NCBI GenBank assembly: GCA_018699075.1
Contig: JABIPV010000210.1
Location: 1-10,903 of the forward strand
Source of the DNA: Kordiimonadaceae bacterium
Lineage (GTDB): Bacteria; Pseudomonadota; Alphaproteobacteria; Sphingomonadales; Emcibacteraceae
DNA: 10,903 nt
Direction: 5' to 3'
A model generated the notes under the pieces. That model was not told where the DNA came from and made no database searches. It saw only the letters and a list, made by a program, of their open reading frames with translations. Position 1 is the stretch's first letter, and each line of letters opens with the position of its first letter. This document shows, piece by piece, positions 1 through 6,994 of the stretch. The position numbers and the translations under genes are program-made.

Positions 1-471
1 AAGTATTTTAGGATTAGCAGCTAATGACCTGGCAAGTGTAGCACGTTGTTTTTGCCCGCCACTTAATGTTTCCGGAAAGCGGTCTGCGTAACCGGATAAA
101 TTTACCTCATCGAGCTTTTGATTAATATATTGGTCGTGGTCGACGTCATTAAATCGATGCTTATTATATTTTGAAACTAGTGGAAATTTAATATTTTCAT
201 ATACTGTCATATGTGGAAATAAACTTTCCTGTTGAAACATAGTAATAATCGGCCTTTTATTAGAAGCGAGAGAGGTTAGTTTTGAATCGTCTAATTTAAT
301 GTTTCCACTTTGCGGGGAAAGTTGTCCGGATAATAATGCAAATAATGTCGATTTTCCCACCCCAGATTTTCCAACGATTGAAGTTATCTCACCAGAATTA
401 AATTCAAGGCATAAGCTTTTAAAAATTTCATTTTCTTCATACGAGAATGAAACGGAATTAATTTCGAGCAT
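1..471 (-). CDS. ABC transporter ATP-binding protein, YnjD-like (3' end beyond window)
   Basis: This is the cytoplasmic nucleotide-binding subunit of the ABC importer encoded with it. The first 157 residues are present; the gene continues past the left edge. Walker A is at residues 34-42 (GKSGVGKST), the Q-loop glutamine is near residue 81 (MFQQ), and the ABC signature LSGGQ is at 136-140, followed by KQRATLARSLA. The Walker B aspartate-glutamate and the switch histidine would lie just outside the window. The start ATG at 471 has an AGGAAA Shine-Dalgarno (complement of 477-482) about seven bases upstream. It overlaps the end of the upstream permease gene by 14 bases, which suggests translational coupling. 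The position after a YnjB-like binding protein and two permeases makes a YnjD-type role likely; the ATPase sequence alone does not define the substrate. Confidence 0.93.
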   Translation of the reverse strand, partial: MLEINSVSFSYEENEIFKSLCLEFNSGEITSIVGKSGVGKSTLFALLSGQLSPQSGNIKLDDSKLTSLASNKRPIITMFQQESLFPHMTVYENIKFPLVSKYNKHRFNDVDHDQYINQKLDEVNLSGYADRFPETLSGGQKQRATLARSLAANPKIL

Positions 472-1249
472 ATAAATTTCCTGCCTTTTTGACAATTTTG
501 AGCCGTGCGGAATAAATTACAAGCAATACAAGCGGTGCAATATAAATAATTATGGTGATGATGCTGGTAATGCGATTATCAGATTGTATTAAGGGATAAA
601 GAACTACAGACAACGTGGATACATTTAAATCGCCAATTAAAAACGCGATTAGATAATCATTAAAGCTGCCAATGAAGCATAAAAAACTGCCGAAGATAAT
701 TGGAGAGTAAAGGGCTGGAAGTGTCACTTTAAAAAAAGCTCTCCCATTGCTTTCACCTAGATCATAAGCTATTTGTTCCAAATAATATCCCCTGTTTCTG
801 AGGTAATTTTCAATCGGTTTTAGCATATAGGGAAAGATAATTGTTGATTGTGCCAATGCCACGGCCACATAGGTACCGATAAAATTCGTACGAATGAAAA
901 ACTCATAAAGCCCAAAGGCAGGAAGCAATACAGGCGCAAGTATGGGGATATATAAAATCGAGGAAATTAAATTAGTTGTGCGGTTTTGATATTTTGTAAG
1001 CAGCAGAGCGATCGGTAGTGCAAAAATAAGATTAATGGCAATCACTAAAGCGGCAACAATTAATGAATTTAGTAAAGCCAAAAATACAAGTTTAAAATTT
1101 TGCAAATCTAGTAACCCTGCCATATTTACGACATCAGGGATGATCTCTGGGAAAGGAATTCTCGGGGCGAGTAACCAAAAGACTAAATGAAAGAACAGGA
1201 TCAAATAGAATATGTTGAGAATATTATAAGGAAGATACTTTTGCTTCAT
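458..1249 (-). CDS. ABC transporter permease (second half of a YnjC-like system)
   Basis: This 263-residue inner-membrane protein is one of two transmembrane subunits of the importer. Hydrophobic stretches lie at about 8-28, 52-84, 94-116, 125-143, 182-204 and 228-248. An EAA-type coupling loop is visible at about 161-178 (AYDLGES ... VTLP), the segment that docks on the ATPase. The start ATG at 1249 overlaps the stop of the preceding permease in a TAATG arrangement, with GAGG about eight bases upstream. In E. coli the corresponding permease YnjC is, as I recall, one fused protein of about 510 residues; here the two halves are separate genes. The EAA loop supports an importer permease strongly; the YnjC assignment rests on the neighbouring binding protein. 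Confidence 0.9.
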   Translation of the reverse strand: MKQKYLPYNILNIFYLILFFHLVFWLLAPRIPFPEIIPDVVNMAGLLDLQNFKLVFLALLNSLIVAALVIAINLIFALPIALLLTKYQNRTTNLISSILYIPILAPVLLPAFGLYEFFIRTNFIGTYVAVALAQSTIIFPYMLKPIENYLRNRGYYLEQIAYDLGESNGRAFFKVTLPALYSPIIFGSFLCFIGSFNDYLIAFLIGDLNVSTLSVVLYPLIQSDNRITSIITIIIYIAPLVLLVIYSARLKIVKKAGNLYARN

Positions 1250-2046
1250 TATAAACGCCTCACATACAGTCTAAAGGCGATAGACATTAAGAAAGTGACG
1301 AAGAAAATGATAATCACTTTAAGGTAGCTGGCTATATTCTGGTCAAAGTCAATACTCTGAAAATCTGCAAGCGCAGAGACTGATAGAAATTGTGGCGCAT
1401 TTGCCCCCAGTAAAAATGGCACTTCATAATTTCCCAAAACAAAGGCAAAAATGACAATTGATATGGACATTATTTGTAGAGCATTTAAAGGCAAATAAAT
1501 CTTACAAAATGTTTCTATGAAGTTAGCCCCGAGGTCCTTAGCCGCAAAAATATGGCCCTGCATTTGATCTTTATTTGTTGCCATAAGGTAGAGAATTACA
1601 AATGGAACTTCTTTGAAAATATAATTTAGGATGATGCCGATGCCTTTAGTATCATTGATTAAAGCGATGCCATTTTCGATACCAAATAATCTGTATAAAA
1701 AACCTGTGTCTGAAAAGAACAAGTAAATAATATAGGCAAACGCAAGATGTGGTATCACCATTACGATATTTAGAATGCCGTATTTAAAACTGGCCTTACC
1801 CGAATTTAATAAATGAAAACTAATCAAGCTGCCGATGATTACTGAACATATGGTTGAAATTAGACTGATGGCTATAGAAAAGCCTAAATCACTCAGGGAA
1901 ATATAGTCAAACGAACTAACCGATATGGTACTAAAGCTGTCGCTGAGAATTTTTATAAAGGCATATAAAAATAGGCCAAAGGGACTGGCACAAATTATAA
2001 TCAGCAAAAAGGCAATAATTAGTTTTGAATTATGTTCTTTTTCCAT
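1249..2046 (-). CDS. ABC transporter permease (first half of a YnjC-like system)
   Basis: This 265-residue inner-membrane permease pairs with the adjacent one to form the channel. Hydrophobic segments lie near 9-33, 54-80, 89-111, 136-156, 189-213 and 242-261. The EAA coupling loop is at about 168-186 (AAKDLGA ... IYLP). The ATG at 2046 lies inside the last 28 bases of the binding-protein gene, with AGAGG four bases upstream, so translation is probably coupled. Its stop codon shares one base with the start of the next permease. The two permeases together are about the length of a fused YnjC. Family membership is clear; substrate cannot be read from the permease. Confidence 0.9.
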   Translation of the reverse strand: MEKEHNSKLIIAFLLIIICASPFGLFLYAFIKILSDSFSTISVSSFDYISLSDLGFSIAISLISTICSVIIGSLISFHLLNSGKASFKYGILNIVMVIPHLAFAYIIYLFFSDTGFLYRLFGIENGIALINDTKGIGIILNYIFKEVPFVILYLMATNKDQMQGHIFAAKDLGANFIETFCKIYLPLNALQIMSISIVIFAFVLGNYEVPFLLGANAPQFLSVSALADFQSIDFDQNIASYLKVIIIFFVTFLMSIAFRLYVRRL

Positions 2047-3185
2047 TGTGCCTCTATCATCGGAATATATGGCGCGGGGAGTTCTTGTGTTTTAGCCGCG
2101 CTTAATATGTCTAACTTTAACGTCGCTTGTCCCAAATCAACAGATTTTAATTTTTCACGATCTGTAATAGAGAGTTTATTTAAATCCAGTACACTGAAAT
2201 CTCCCCAATTTGCAGGACTTAGTTTAGAGGCTTGGGCGTCAATGCCAAGTAGAAAATTTGCCGCGATTTGAGCACTTTCTTTATTCGGGGCATTAAACGG
2301 GATGGTCAGATAATGGGTATTGGCGAGCGCGCCTTCTTCAAGAACGAATGTTTTGGTGGTTTTAGGGAATATACCTTTGTCGATCATGCGTTGGGCAGTG
2401 GACGGATAATAATCCATTGTCATCCATAGGGTCCCATCGGAAAATTGTTGATGAAGTTTGCTGACAGATTCAGGGTAAAATTCGCCTTGGCGATAAAGGT
2501 AAGGGGCGATTTCTTTTAACAGTGACCATAGTTTTGGCAGTTCTAAATTTAGCTTCGCATCTGATATATTGGTTATTAATGCGTTATATTCATCTCGGCC
2601 CATTAGGTTCATCATTGTTTGTCTGATAAAAGCACTGCCGGTAAAATCTGGCGGTGCGGAATAAGTGAATTTCCCGGGATTACCTTTAATCCAACTGACC
2701 AATTCATCTAATGTTTTTGGTGGAGAATTAATTTTTGCCGCATCATAAATGAATACCATTTGTGCCGCACCCCAGGGCATTTCGTGGCCTTCATGTTTGG
2801 TACCAAAATCGTTGGCAATTGTTGGGTCTTCAAGATTGACATATTTTGAATTTTCAAGTTCATATAAAAAAGGCTTCAACGTTAATTGGTTGTCTTTCAT
2901 TACTTTAAAATTTTCGCCGTTTACCCATAATAAATCTACTGATCCTGATGTGCGTCCCAGTCTTTTATCGCGCACTAATTTTTGTATTGCGTCCTGGGCA
3001 TCGTTTAAAGGTACGCGTTCTAGTGTAATGTCGTGACGTTTTTTTAATTCTGGTGCGACATAAGTATCAATCCAATTATTGATGTTTTCATTTCCACCCC
3101 AACCAGCAAAACGAACGGTTTTATCCTGCGCATAAAGCACAGGGGTAATTAGAAGGCTAAGAACTAATGCAATCAATATTCTCAT
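2019..3185 (-). CDS. ynjB: ABC transporter periplasmic substrate-binding protein, YnjB family
   Basis: This 388-residue protein is the periplasmic ligand receptor of the ABC importer. Residues 1-19 form a Sec signal peptide with probable cleavage at VLYA|QD; there is no lipobox cysteine, so it should be soluble. Conserved blocks that I recognise from the YnjB family include WGGNENINNWID (29-40), GSVDLLWVNGENF (81-93), PWGAAQMVF (137-145) and NPGKF.Y.APPDF.GS (169-184). E. coli YnjB is annotated as a putative thiamine-system component, but as far as I know its ligand is not firmly established. The start ATG at 3185 has AGGAAA (complement of 3197-3202) at good spacing and gives the signal peptide directly. 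The gene overlaps the end of the kinase gene by 29 bases and the permease start by 28 bases, tying it tightly to both. Family assignment is strong; ligand unknown. Confidence 0.9.
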   Translation of the reverse strand: MRILIALVLSLLITPVLYAQDKTVRFAGWGGNENINNWIDTYVAPELKKRHDITLERVPLNDAQDAIQKLVRDKRLGRTSGSVDLLWVNGENFKVMKDNQLTLKPFLYELENSKYVNLEDPTIANDFGTKHEGHEMPWGAAQMVFIYDAAKINSPPKTLDELVSWIKGNPGKFTYSAPPDFTGSAFIRQTMMNLMGRDEYNALITNISDAKLNLELPKLWSLLKEIAPYLYRQGEFYPESVSKLHQQFSDGTLWMTMDYYPSTAQRMIDKGIFPKTTKTFVLEEGALANTHYLTIPFNAPNKESAQIAANFLLGIDAQASKLSPANWGDFSVLDLNKLSITDREKLKSVDLGQATLKLDILSAAKTQELPAPYIPMIEAQWKKNIIQN

Positions 3186-4191
3186 ATAGGTCGATCTTTC
3201 CTGTTTTTAAAACGGTTACGGATATTGATAAAAGTTCACTTTTAAAGGACAGGGAATTTAAAAGTGGTAGTTGGGAAACATATGTAATTCTTCTGATCAC
3301 TTCCACGGCACAAAATTTTGCCATCAGTGAAACATCGTAATCACCATAAACCTCATTAATGGTGTTATATGCAAGGGCAAAGTTATTTGACATGACCATG
3401 TGAGCAAGAAACACGCCTAAATCAATTTCCGGTAATCCCATGAAAGCAAATTCCGGGTCGATAATAAAAAGGCCTTTATTGGTTTCAATCCAGCTCATTG
3501 GATAATAATCACCATGGATAAGGATGCGGGTTTTCTGAAAATACAATTCGCCGAGCTCTTTAGCCGCCTTTTTAAGATCAGGATCAATTTTATAGGGACG
3601 TGCGACTTTTTCTAGTCCATTTGTCACAGTATCTAAATCAATAGCAAAGTTATCTGCTAAGAACGGCAGATGAAAAATATATTCGTGATTTAATTTCCTC
3701 ATATCCAAGTTATCAAATGAGACACTCTCGGGAATATTCAAATTATGTAGTGAAATAAGGTAATTTATCAGCTTCTGGCAGGTCACTTTATCCAGCTTTT
3801 TATCTTGGCCATATAGATACTCAAAATCGGTAGCGGATCCAAGGTCCGAAATATAAGCTATTCTATTGGCTTTATCCAAACCTAGTAGAGCAGGAGAATG
3901 ATCCGATAGATAATCATTTTTTGTGGCGAGCTCATAATATTTAAATTCAGATATTATCCGCGCTTCGGGGGCGGGAATATCTGGAAAACGTGCACAAAAA
4001 GGAGGGGACTGTTTAACAATGATCGACCCTTGATCTTCAAACCTTAAACGATAGGTAAAATTCATATTGCCATCACCGGCAATCTCAATGGATTTAACAT
4101 TGACTTTCTTACCGATTATTTTATCGATGTGATCATTAAAATCACTTGGTGTCCATTGATTTATAAAATTATCCATAACCTTGCTTAGCAT
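3157..4191 (-). CDS. APH-fold small-molecule kinase, methylthioribose-kinase-like
   Basis: This is a cytoplasmic ATP-dependent phosphotransferase of up to 344 residues. It has the glycine-rich loop GDGNMN (39-44), an ATP-anchoring lysine in IIVKQ (K60), a likely glutamate partner in the following helix (around E82), a catalytic loop HGDYYPMSW (226-234, D228 as probable base) and a metal-binding DPEF (245-248). The GDGN..N, VKQ and DPE signatures match methylthioribose kinase MtnK better than aminoglycoside kinases, which normally use DxD. No mtn gene is nearby, so methylthioribose is not an obvious substrate. The start is uncertain: ATG 4191 lies ten bases after dctM and has no visible Shine-Dalgarno, and ATG 4176 (residue 6) has AAGG but very close. 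The 29-base overlap with the ynjB-like gene suggests it phosphorylates what that transporter imports; a sugar kinase role feeding NagA/NagB is an alternative inference. Confidence 0.85.
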   Translation of the reverse strand: MLSKVMDNFINQWTPSDFNDHIDKIIGKKVNVKSIEIAGDGNMNFTYRLRFEDQGSIIVKQSPPFCARFPDIPAPEARIISEFKYYELATKNDYLSDHSPALLGLDKANRIAYISDLGSATDFEYLYGQDKKLDKVTCQKLINYLISLHNLNIPESVSFDNLDMRKLNHEYIFHLPFLADNFAIDLDTVTNGLEKVARPYKIDPDLKKAAKELGELYFQKTRILIHGDYYPMSWIETNKGLFIIDPEFAFMGLPEIDLGVFLAHMVMSNNFALAYNTINEVYGDYDVSLMAKFCAVEVIRRITYVSQLPLLNSLSFKSELLSISVTVLKTGKIDLYENIDCISS

Positions 4192-4201
4192 TTAATATTG
4201 T

Positions 4202-5491
4202 TTATTCAAAGTATCTAGGCAGTGACATAGAAAGATCAGGATAATATGTGACCAGCATAAGCACAACGACCATGGCTAAATAGAAGGGCCAGAGGTCTTT
4301 GGTGACTTTTTCCAGGCTGACATTCCCTATTCCACAACCAACAAGTAATGATGTGCCAACAGGAGGGGTACACAGGCCGATACCAAGGTTTAGAACCATG
4401 ATGATGCCAAAGTGAACGGGATCAACACCAATTTTCATAACTATCGGCAGTAATATGGGGGTTAGAAGTAATATCAATATGCCCATATCCATTAACATAC
4501 CGAGGATTAATAGCAGTAAATTAATAGATAGAAGCACATATACAGGCTCACTGGTTAAGGCAAAAATGCCCTCAGCTAGTAAAGTTGGGATATTTAAGAA
4601 GGATAAGAGAAAGCCAAAAACCGACGAAGTCATAATGATGGCGATCACCATGGAAAGAGTGGTCAGTGATCCTTTCATTACCCTTCCAAAGGCCGCTTTA
4701 TTAAATGATTTATAAATAAATATTGTAACTATTAAGGCATATACGGTTGCCACTGCCGCTGATTCTGTTGCCGTAAAAATACCGGCGACTATGCCGCCAA
4801 TGATAATGACTACTGTAAAAAGCCCAATAGAAGCTTCGCCTAAGATAGCAATGCTTTCCTTGAAAGAATATGATTGTCCCGTAGGGTGGTTCTGTTTAAT
4901 CGCCATGACCCAACAAATAAACATCAATGTGGATGCAAGTATTAACCCCGGAACATATCCAGCTAAAAACAGTTTACTGATGGGAAGCCCGCCAGCGGCA
5001 AGAGCATAATAAATCATATTTTGACTAGGTGGTATCATTACCCCTTGTACGGAAGATGTGACCGTTACACCAACAGCATAGCTCGCTGGGTATCCGCGTT
5101 TTTTCATTGCCGGAATTAAAAAGGATCCTATTGATGCCACATCAGCAACAGAAGAACCAGAAATGCCGCCAAAAAGTGTACTAGCAACGACGTTTCCTTG
5201 GGCGAGACCGCCTCTAAACCTTCCGACTAAAACATCTGCAAATTTTACCAAGCGGTCAGAAATACCACCTTCGGTCATGATGTTGCCAACCAATATGAAA
5301 AAAGGAACGGCAAGAAAAGTGAAATTGTTCAAACCATTTACCATTCGCTGACCGACAAGCAATAATGGCAAATCGAGATGTAGTGCGGTTACCAGTGACG
5401 AAATGCCGAGTGCGAAAGCAATGGGAATGCGCAGCAATAAAAGGGCAAAGAAGCTGCCTAGTAACAGGCTTATGCCAATCCAATCAATCAT
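4202..5491 (-). CDS. dctM: TRAP transporter large permease (DctM/SiaM family)
   Basis: This is the large inner-membrane subunit of a sodium-driven TRAP importer, the ion-coupled translocation channel. It is hydrophobic throughout and about 429 residues long, the usual size for DctM with around a dozen membrane segments. Typical family motifs are visible: AVPFFILVGNIM, the GGISGSSVADVASIGSFLIP block, KKRGYP.SYA, IPPS, and a C-terminal NLGIGL.TPPVG block. An in-frame GTG at 5497 would add two residues, but I chose ATG 5491: AGGAG (complement of 5499-5503) sits seven bases before it and only one base before the GTG. With this start it overlaps dctQ by eight bases. The Q and M subunits are separate genes, not fused as in some sialic acid systems. 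Substrate specificity lies with DctP. Confidence 0.94.
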   Translation of the reverse strand: MIDWIGISLLLGSFFALLLLRIPIAFALGISSLVTALHLDLPLLLVGQRMVNGLNNFTFLAVPFFILVGNIMTEGGISDRLVKFADVLVGRFRGGLAQGNVVASTLFGGISGSSVADVASIGSFLIPAMKKRGYPASYAVGVTVTSSVQGVMIPPSQNMIYYALAAGGLPISKLFLAGYVPGLILASTLMFICWVMAIKQNHPTGQSYSFKESIAILGEASIGLFTVVIIIGGIVAGIFTATESAAVATVYALIVTIFIYKSFNKAAFGRVMKGSLTTLSMVIAIIMTSSVFGFLLSFLNIPTLLAEGIFALTSEPVYVLLSINLLLLILGMLMDMGILILLLTPILLPIVMKIGVDPVHFGIIMVLNLGIGLCTPPVGTSLLVGCGIGNVSLEKVTKDLWPFYLAMVVVLMLVTYYPDLSMSLPRYFE

Positions 5492-5984
5492 CGGCACTCT
5501 CCTTTAAATCCTTAAGAAGAATGTTACATCCAGCATTAAAAAGGCCTAAAAGGCCACTGAAAAATAGCGGCAAATATAGCCATGATTTCGGTAATTGTGA
5601 GGCGGGTAGGAGTTGCTCCGAAATTAAACTGGAAAGACTGAAGCCATTAAAAAGAACCACGGTCATAAAGATAGCCATTAAAACTTGCGCACTATAATCT
5701 AATGCACGGGCAATTTGTAGCGGACATAAATCGCGGACGAACATGATGGCAATATGTTCGTGCCTTCTGATGCCGATGGCGATGGCGATCAGGCCAAACC
5801 AAACAAGGCATAATAAAGCGATCTCTTCTGACCAACTGGTTGGGTTATTAAAAATGAACCGTAAGCCAATTTGCATCACTGTCACAGCAGTAATGATGAC
5901 CAATAAAATATAACAAAAAAGACTGGCATATTTATTTATAGCCTCGCACTGCTTATGAAGGTACTGTTGCCAGCTTGACGTCAT
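5484..5984 (-). CDS. dctQ: TRAP transporter small permease (DctQ family)
   Basis: This is the small four-helix membrane subunit of the TRAP importer, 166 residues long as is usual for DctQ. Hydrophobic helices lie at about 20-44, 53-73, 93-116 and 134-157. The family signature is present in residues 48-80: a SWSEE motif just before the second helix, then W.GLI..A.GIRR.EHI. It forms a complex with DctM and receives substrate from DctP. Its start overlaps the dctP stop by four bases (ATGA), and its stop overlaps the dctM start, so all three subunits are probably translated in a coupled way. Assignment is firm from both sequence and position. Confidence 0.92.
   Translation of the reverse strand: MTSSWQQYLHKQCEAINKYASLFCYILLVIITAVTVMQIGLRFIFNNPTSWSEEIALLCLVWFGLIAIAIGIRRHEHIAIMFVRDLCPLQIARALDYSAQVLMAIFMTVVLFNGFSLSSLISEQLLPASQLPKSWLYLPLFFSGLLGLFNAGCNILLKDLKESADD
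5499..5503 (-). promoter_or_regulatory. Shine-Dalgarno site that decides the dctM start
   Basis: The minus strand reads AGGAG here. It lies seven bases upstream of ATG 5491 but only one base upstream of GTG 5497, so it supports the ATG as the start of dctM. It lies inside the coding sequence of dctQ. Confidence 0.7.
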
Positions 5985-6949
5985 TTTGTGGCACGTATCC
6001 TTTCGATGATAGGCGATAAAGTAGGAAATTCATCATATAGCGGCAAAATAGCGTTCTGGAATTCCTGATTATCAATTGGGCTAATAATACTGCCTGCGGC
6101 TTGCACAGTTTTCTGTGCCTTTTGGTTGGCACTGAACATTAAATCCCGTTCAAACAATGCAGCTTCATGGGCGGCGCGTTCAATAATTTTTTGCTGTGCT
6201 GACGTTAAACTTTCAAATCGCTTTTTATTCATAAGTAATATGGCAGGGGGACTAAGGTGTCTGTCCAAAACATAATTTGGTGCAACCTCAAAATGACCAG
6301 AAGTGTGATAACTGACAAAATCATTTTCTGCGCCATCAATTACCCCTGTTTGAAGACTTGAAAAAACTTCGCCGTAATTCATCGGTGTGGGAACTGCGCC
6401 AAGTAGTTCAATCATCCGCAGGGATATGCGTGCCGGTTGAACTCTTATTTTTAAGCCCTTTAGGTCGGATAGTTTTGTTACTGGTTTACCTTCAACTGTA
6501 TAAATGTTTCGAGTGCCGGATTCTAAATAATCAAAACCAATCAAGCCGTACTTATTGAGGTCCGTGCGGACCTGATCGCCAATTTCACCATCGAGAACTT
6601 TATATTTATGTGCCGCATCACGGAAAATATAGGGAAGCGTAAAAACGCTTAATGTGGGACTGACATTGGCAAGTACAACAGAATTAACGCGGGCAAAATC
6701 AACAATGCCAAACTGCGCTTGTTCAATGCTTTCGGTTTCTTGCCCAAGTTGGGCACCAGAATATACCCGTACTGATATTTCACCATTTGAATATTCATTG
6801 ACCAAATCAGAAAAAAGATGCATGGCAACAGTTACAGGATTTCCTTCCGGCTGATTTTCCGTAAGGCGCAGAATTATTTCAGCATATAAAGATTGGCTGG
6901 AGATCGTAAAAAAGCACACGCCTAATAATACTTTTCGCCAAATATTCAT
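5981..6949 (-). CDS. dctP: TRAP transporter periplasmic substrate-binding protein (DctP family)
   Basis: This 322-residue protein is the periplasmic receptor of the TRAP importer. A Sec signal peptide covers residues 1-23, with cleavage at SLYA|E. DctP landmarks follow in order: SGAQLGQETESIEQ (64-77), the long segment ending in DLKGLKIRVQP, with R169 as the arginine that in characterised DctP proteins binds the substrate carboxylate, then GAVPTPMNYGEVFSSLQTG (184-202) and VIDGAEND (203-210). The conserved arginine predicts an organic-acid ligand such as a sugar acid, sialic acid or dicarboxylate, although I cannot choose between these. The start ATG at 6949 has AGGA (complement of 6960-6963) ten bases upstream. 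It follows the glycosidase-like gene after 45 bases and is probably in the same operon. Confidence 0.93.
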   Translation of the reverse strand: MNIWRKVLLGVCFFTISSQSLYAEIILRLTENQPEGNPVTVAMHLFSDLVNEYSNGEISVRVYSGAQLGQETESIEQAQFGIVDFARVNSVVLANVSPTLSVFTLPYIFRDAAHKYKVLDGEIGDQVRTDLNKYGLIGFDYLESGTRNIYTVEGKPVTKLSDLKGLKIRVQPARISLRMIELLGAVPTPMNYGEVFSSLQTGVIDGAENDFVSYHTSGHFEVAPNYVLDRHLSPPAILLMNKKRFESLTSAQQKIIERAAHEAALFERDLMFSANQKAQKTVQAAGSIISPIDNQEFQNAILPLYDEFPTLSPIIERIRATK

Positions 6950-6994
6950 TAATTAGAATTCCTGTAAATAATAGGATGTTAATTGTCTAATGAT

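Noticed and set aside
1240..1262. Possible frameshift that split a fused YnjC-type permease
   Set aside because: The second permease has its own ATG, a GAGG ribosome site and a TAATG coupling, and both halves have natural ends, so two genes fit better than a broken one.
2749..3036. Plus-strand open frame opposite the ynjB-like gene
   Set aside because: It is a shadow of a conserved coding region; the translation is Ser/Phe-rich with no recognisable motif.
3157..4191. Aminoglycoside resistance function for the APH-fold kinase
   Set aside because: The GDGN..N, VKQ and DPE motifs point to the methylthioribose-kinase-like branch, and the operon context is nutrient uptake.
5365..5697. Plus-strand open frame of 110 codons opposite dctM and dctQ
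   Set aside because: It is antisense to two clearly conserved genes, its translation looks like no family, and it has no supporting context.
4202..6949. Naming the TRAP system as a sialic acid transporter (SiaPQM)
   Set aside because: No nanA, nanE or nanK is present, Q and M are not fused, and the binding-protein sequence does not allow ligand choice by eye.
6950..6994. Possible internal promoter before dctP (TATTAT on the minus strand)
   Set aside because: The sequence 16-18 bases upstream has no -35 match; the gap fits a simple intercistronic spacer with a Shine-Dalgarno.
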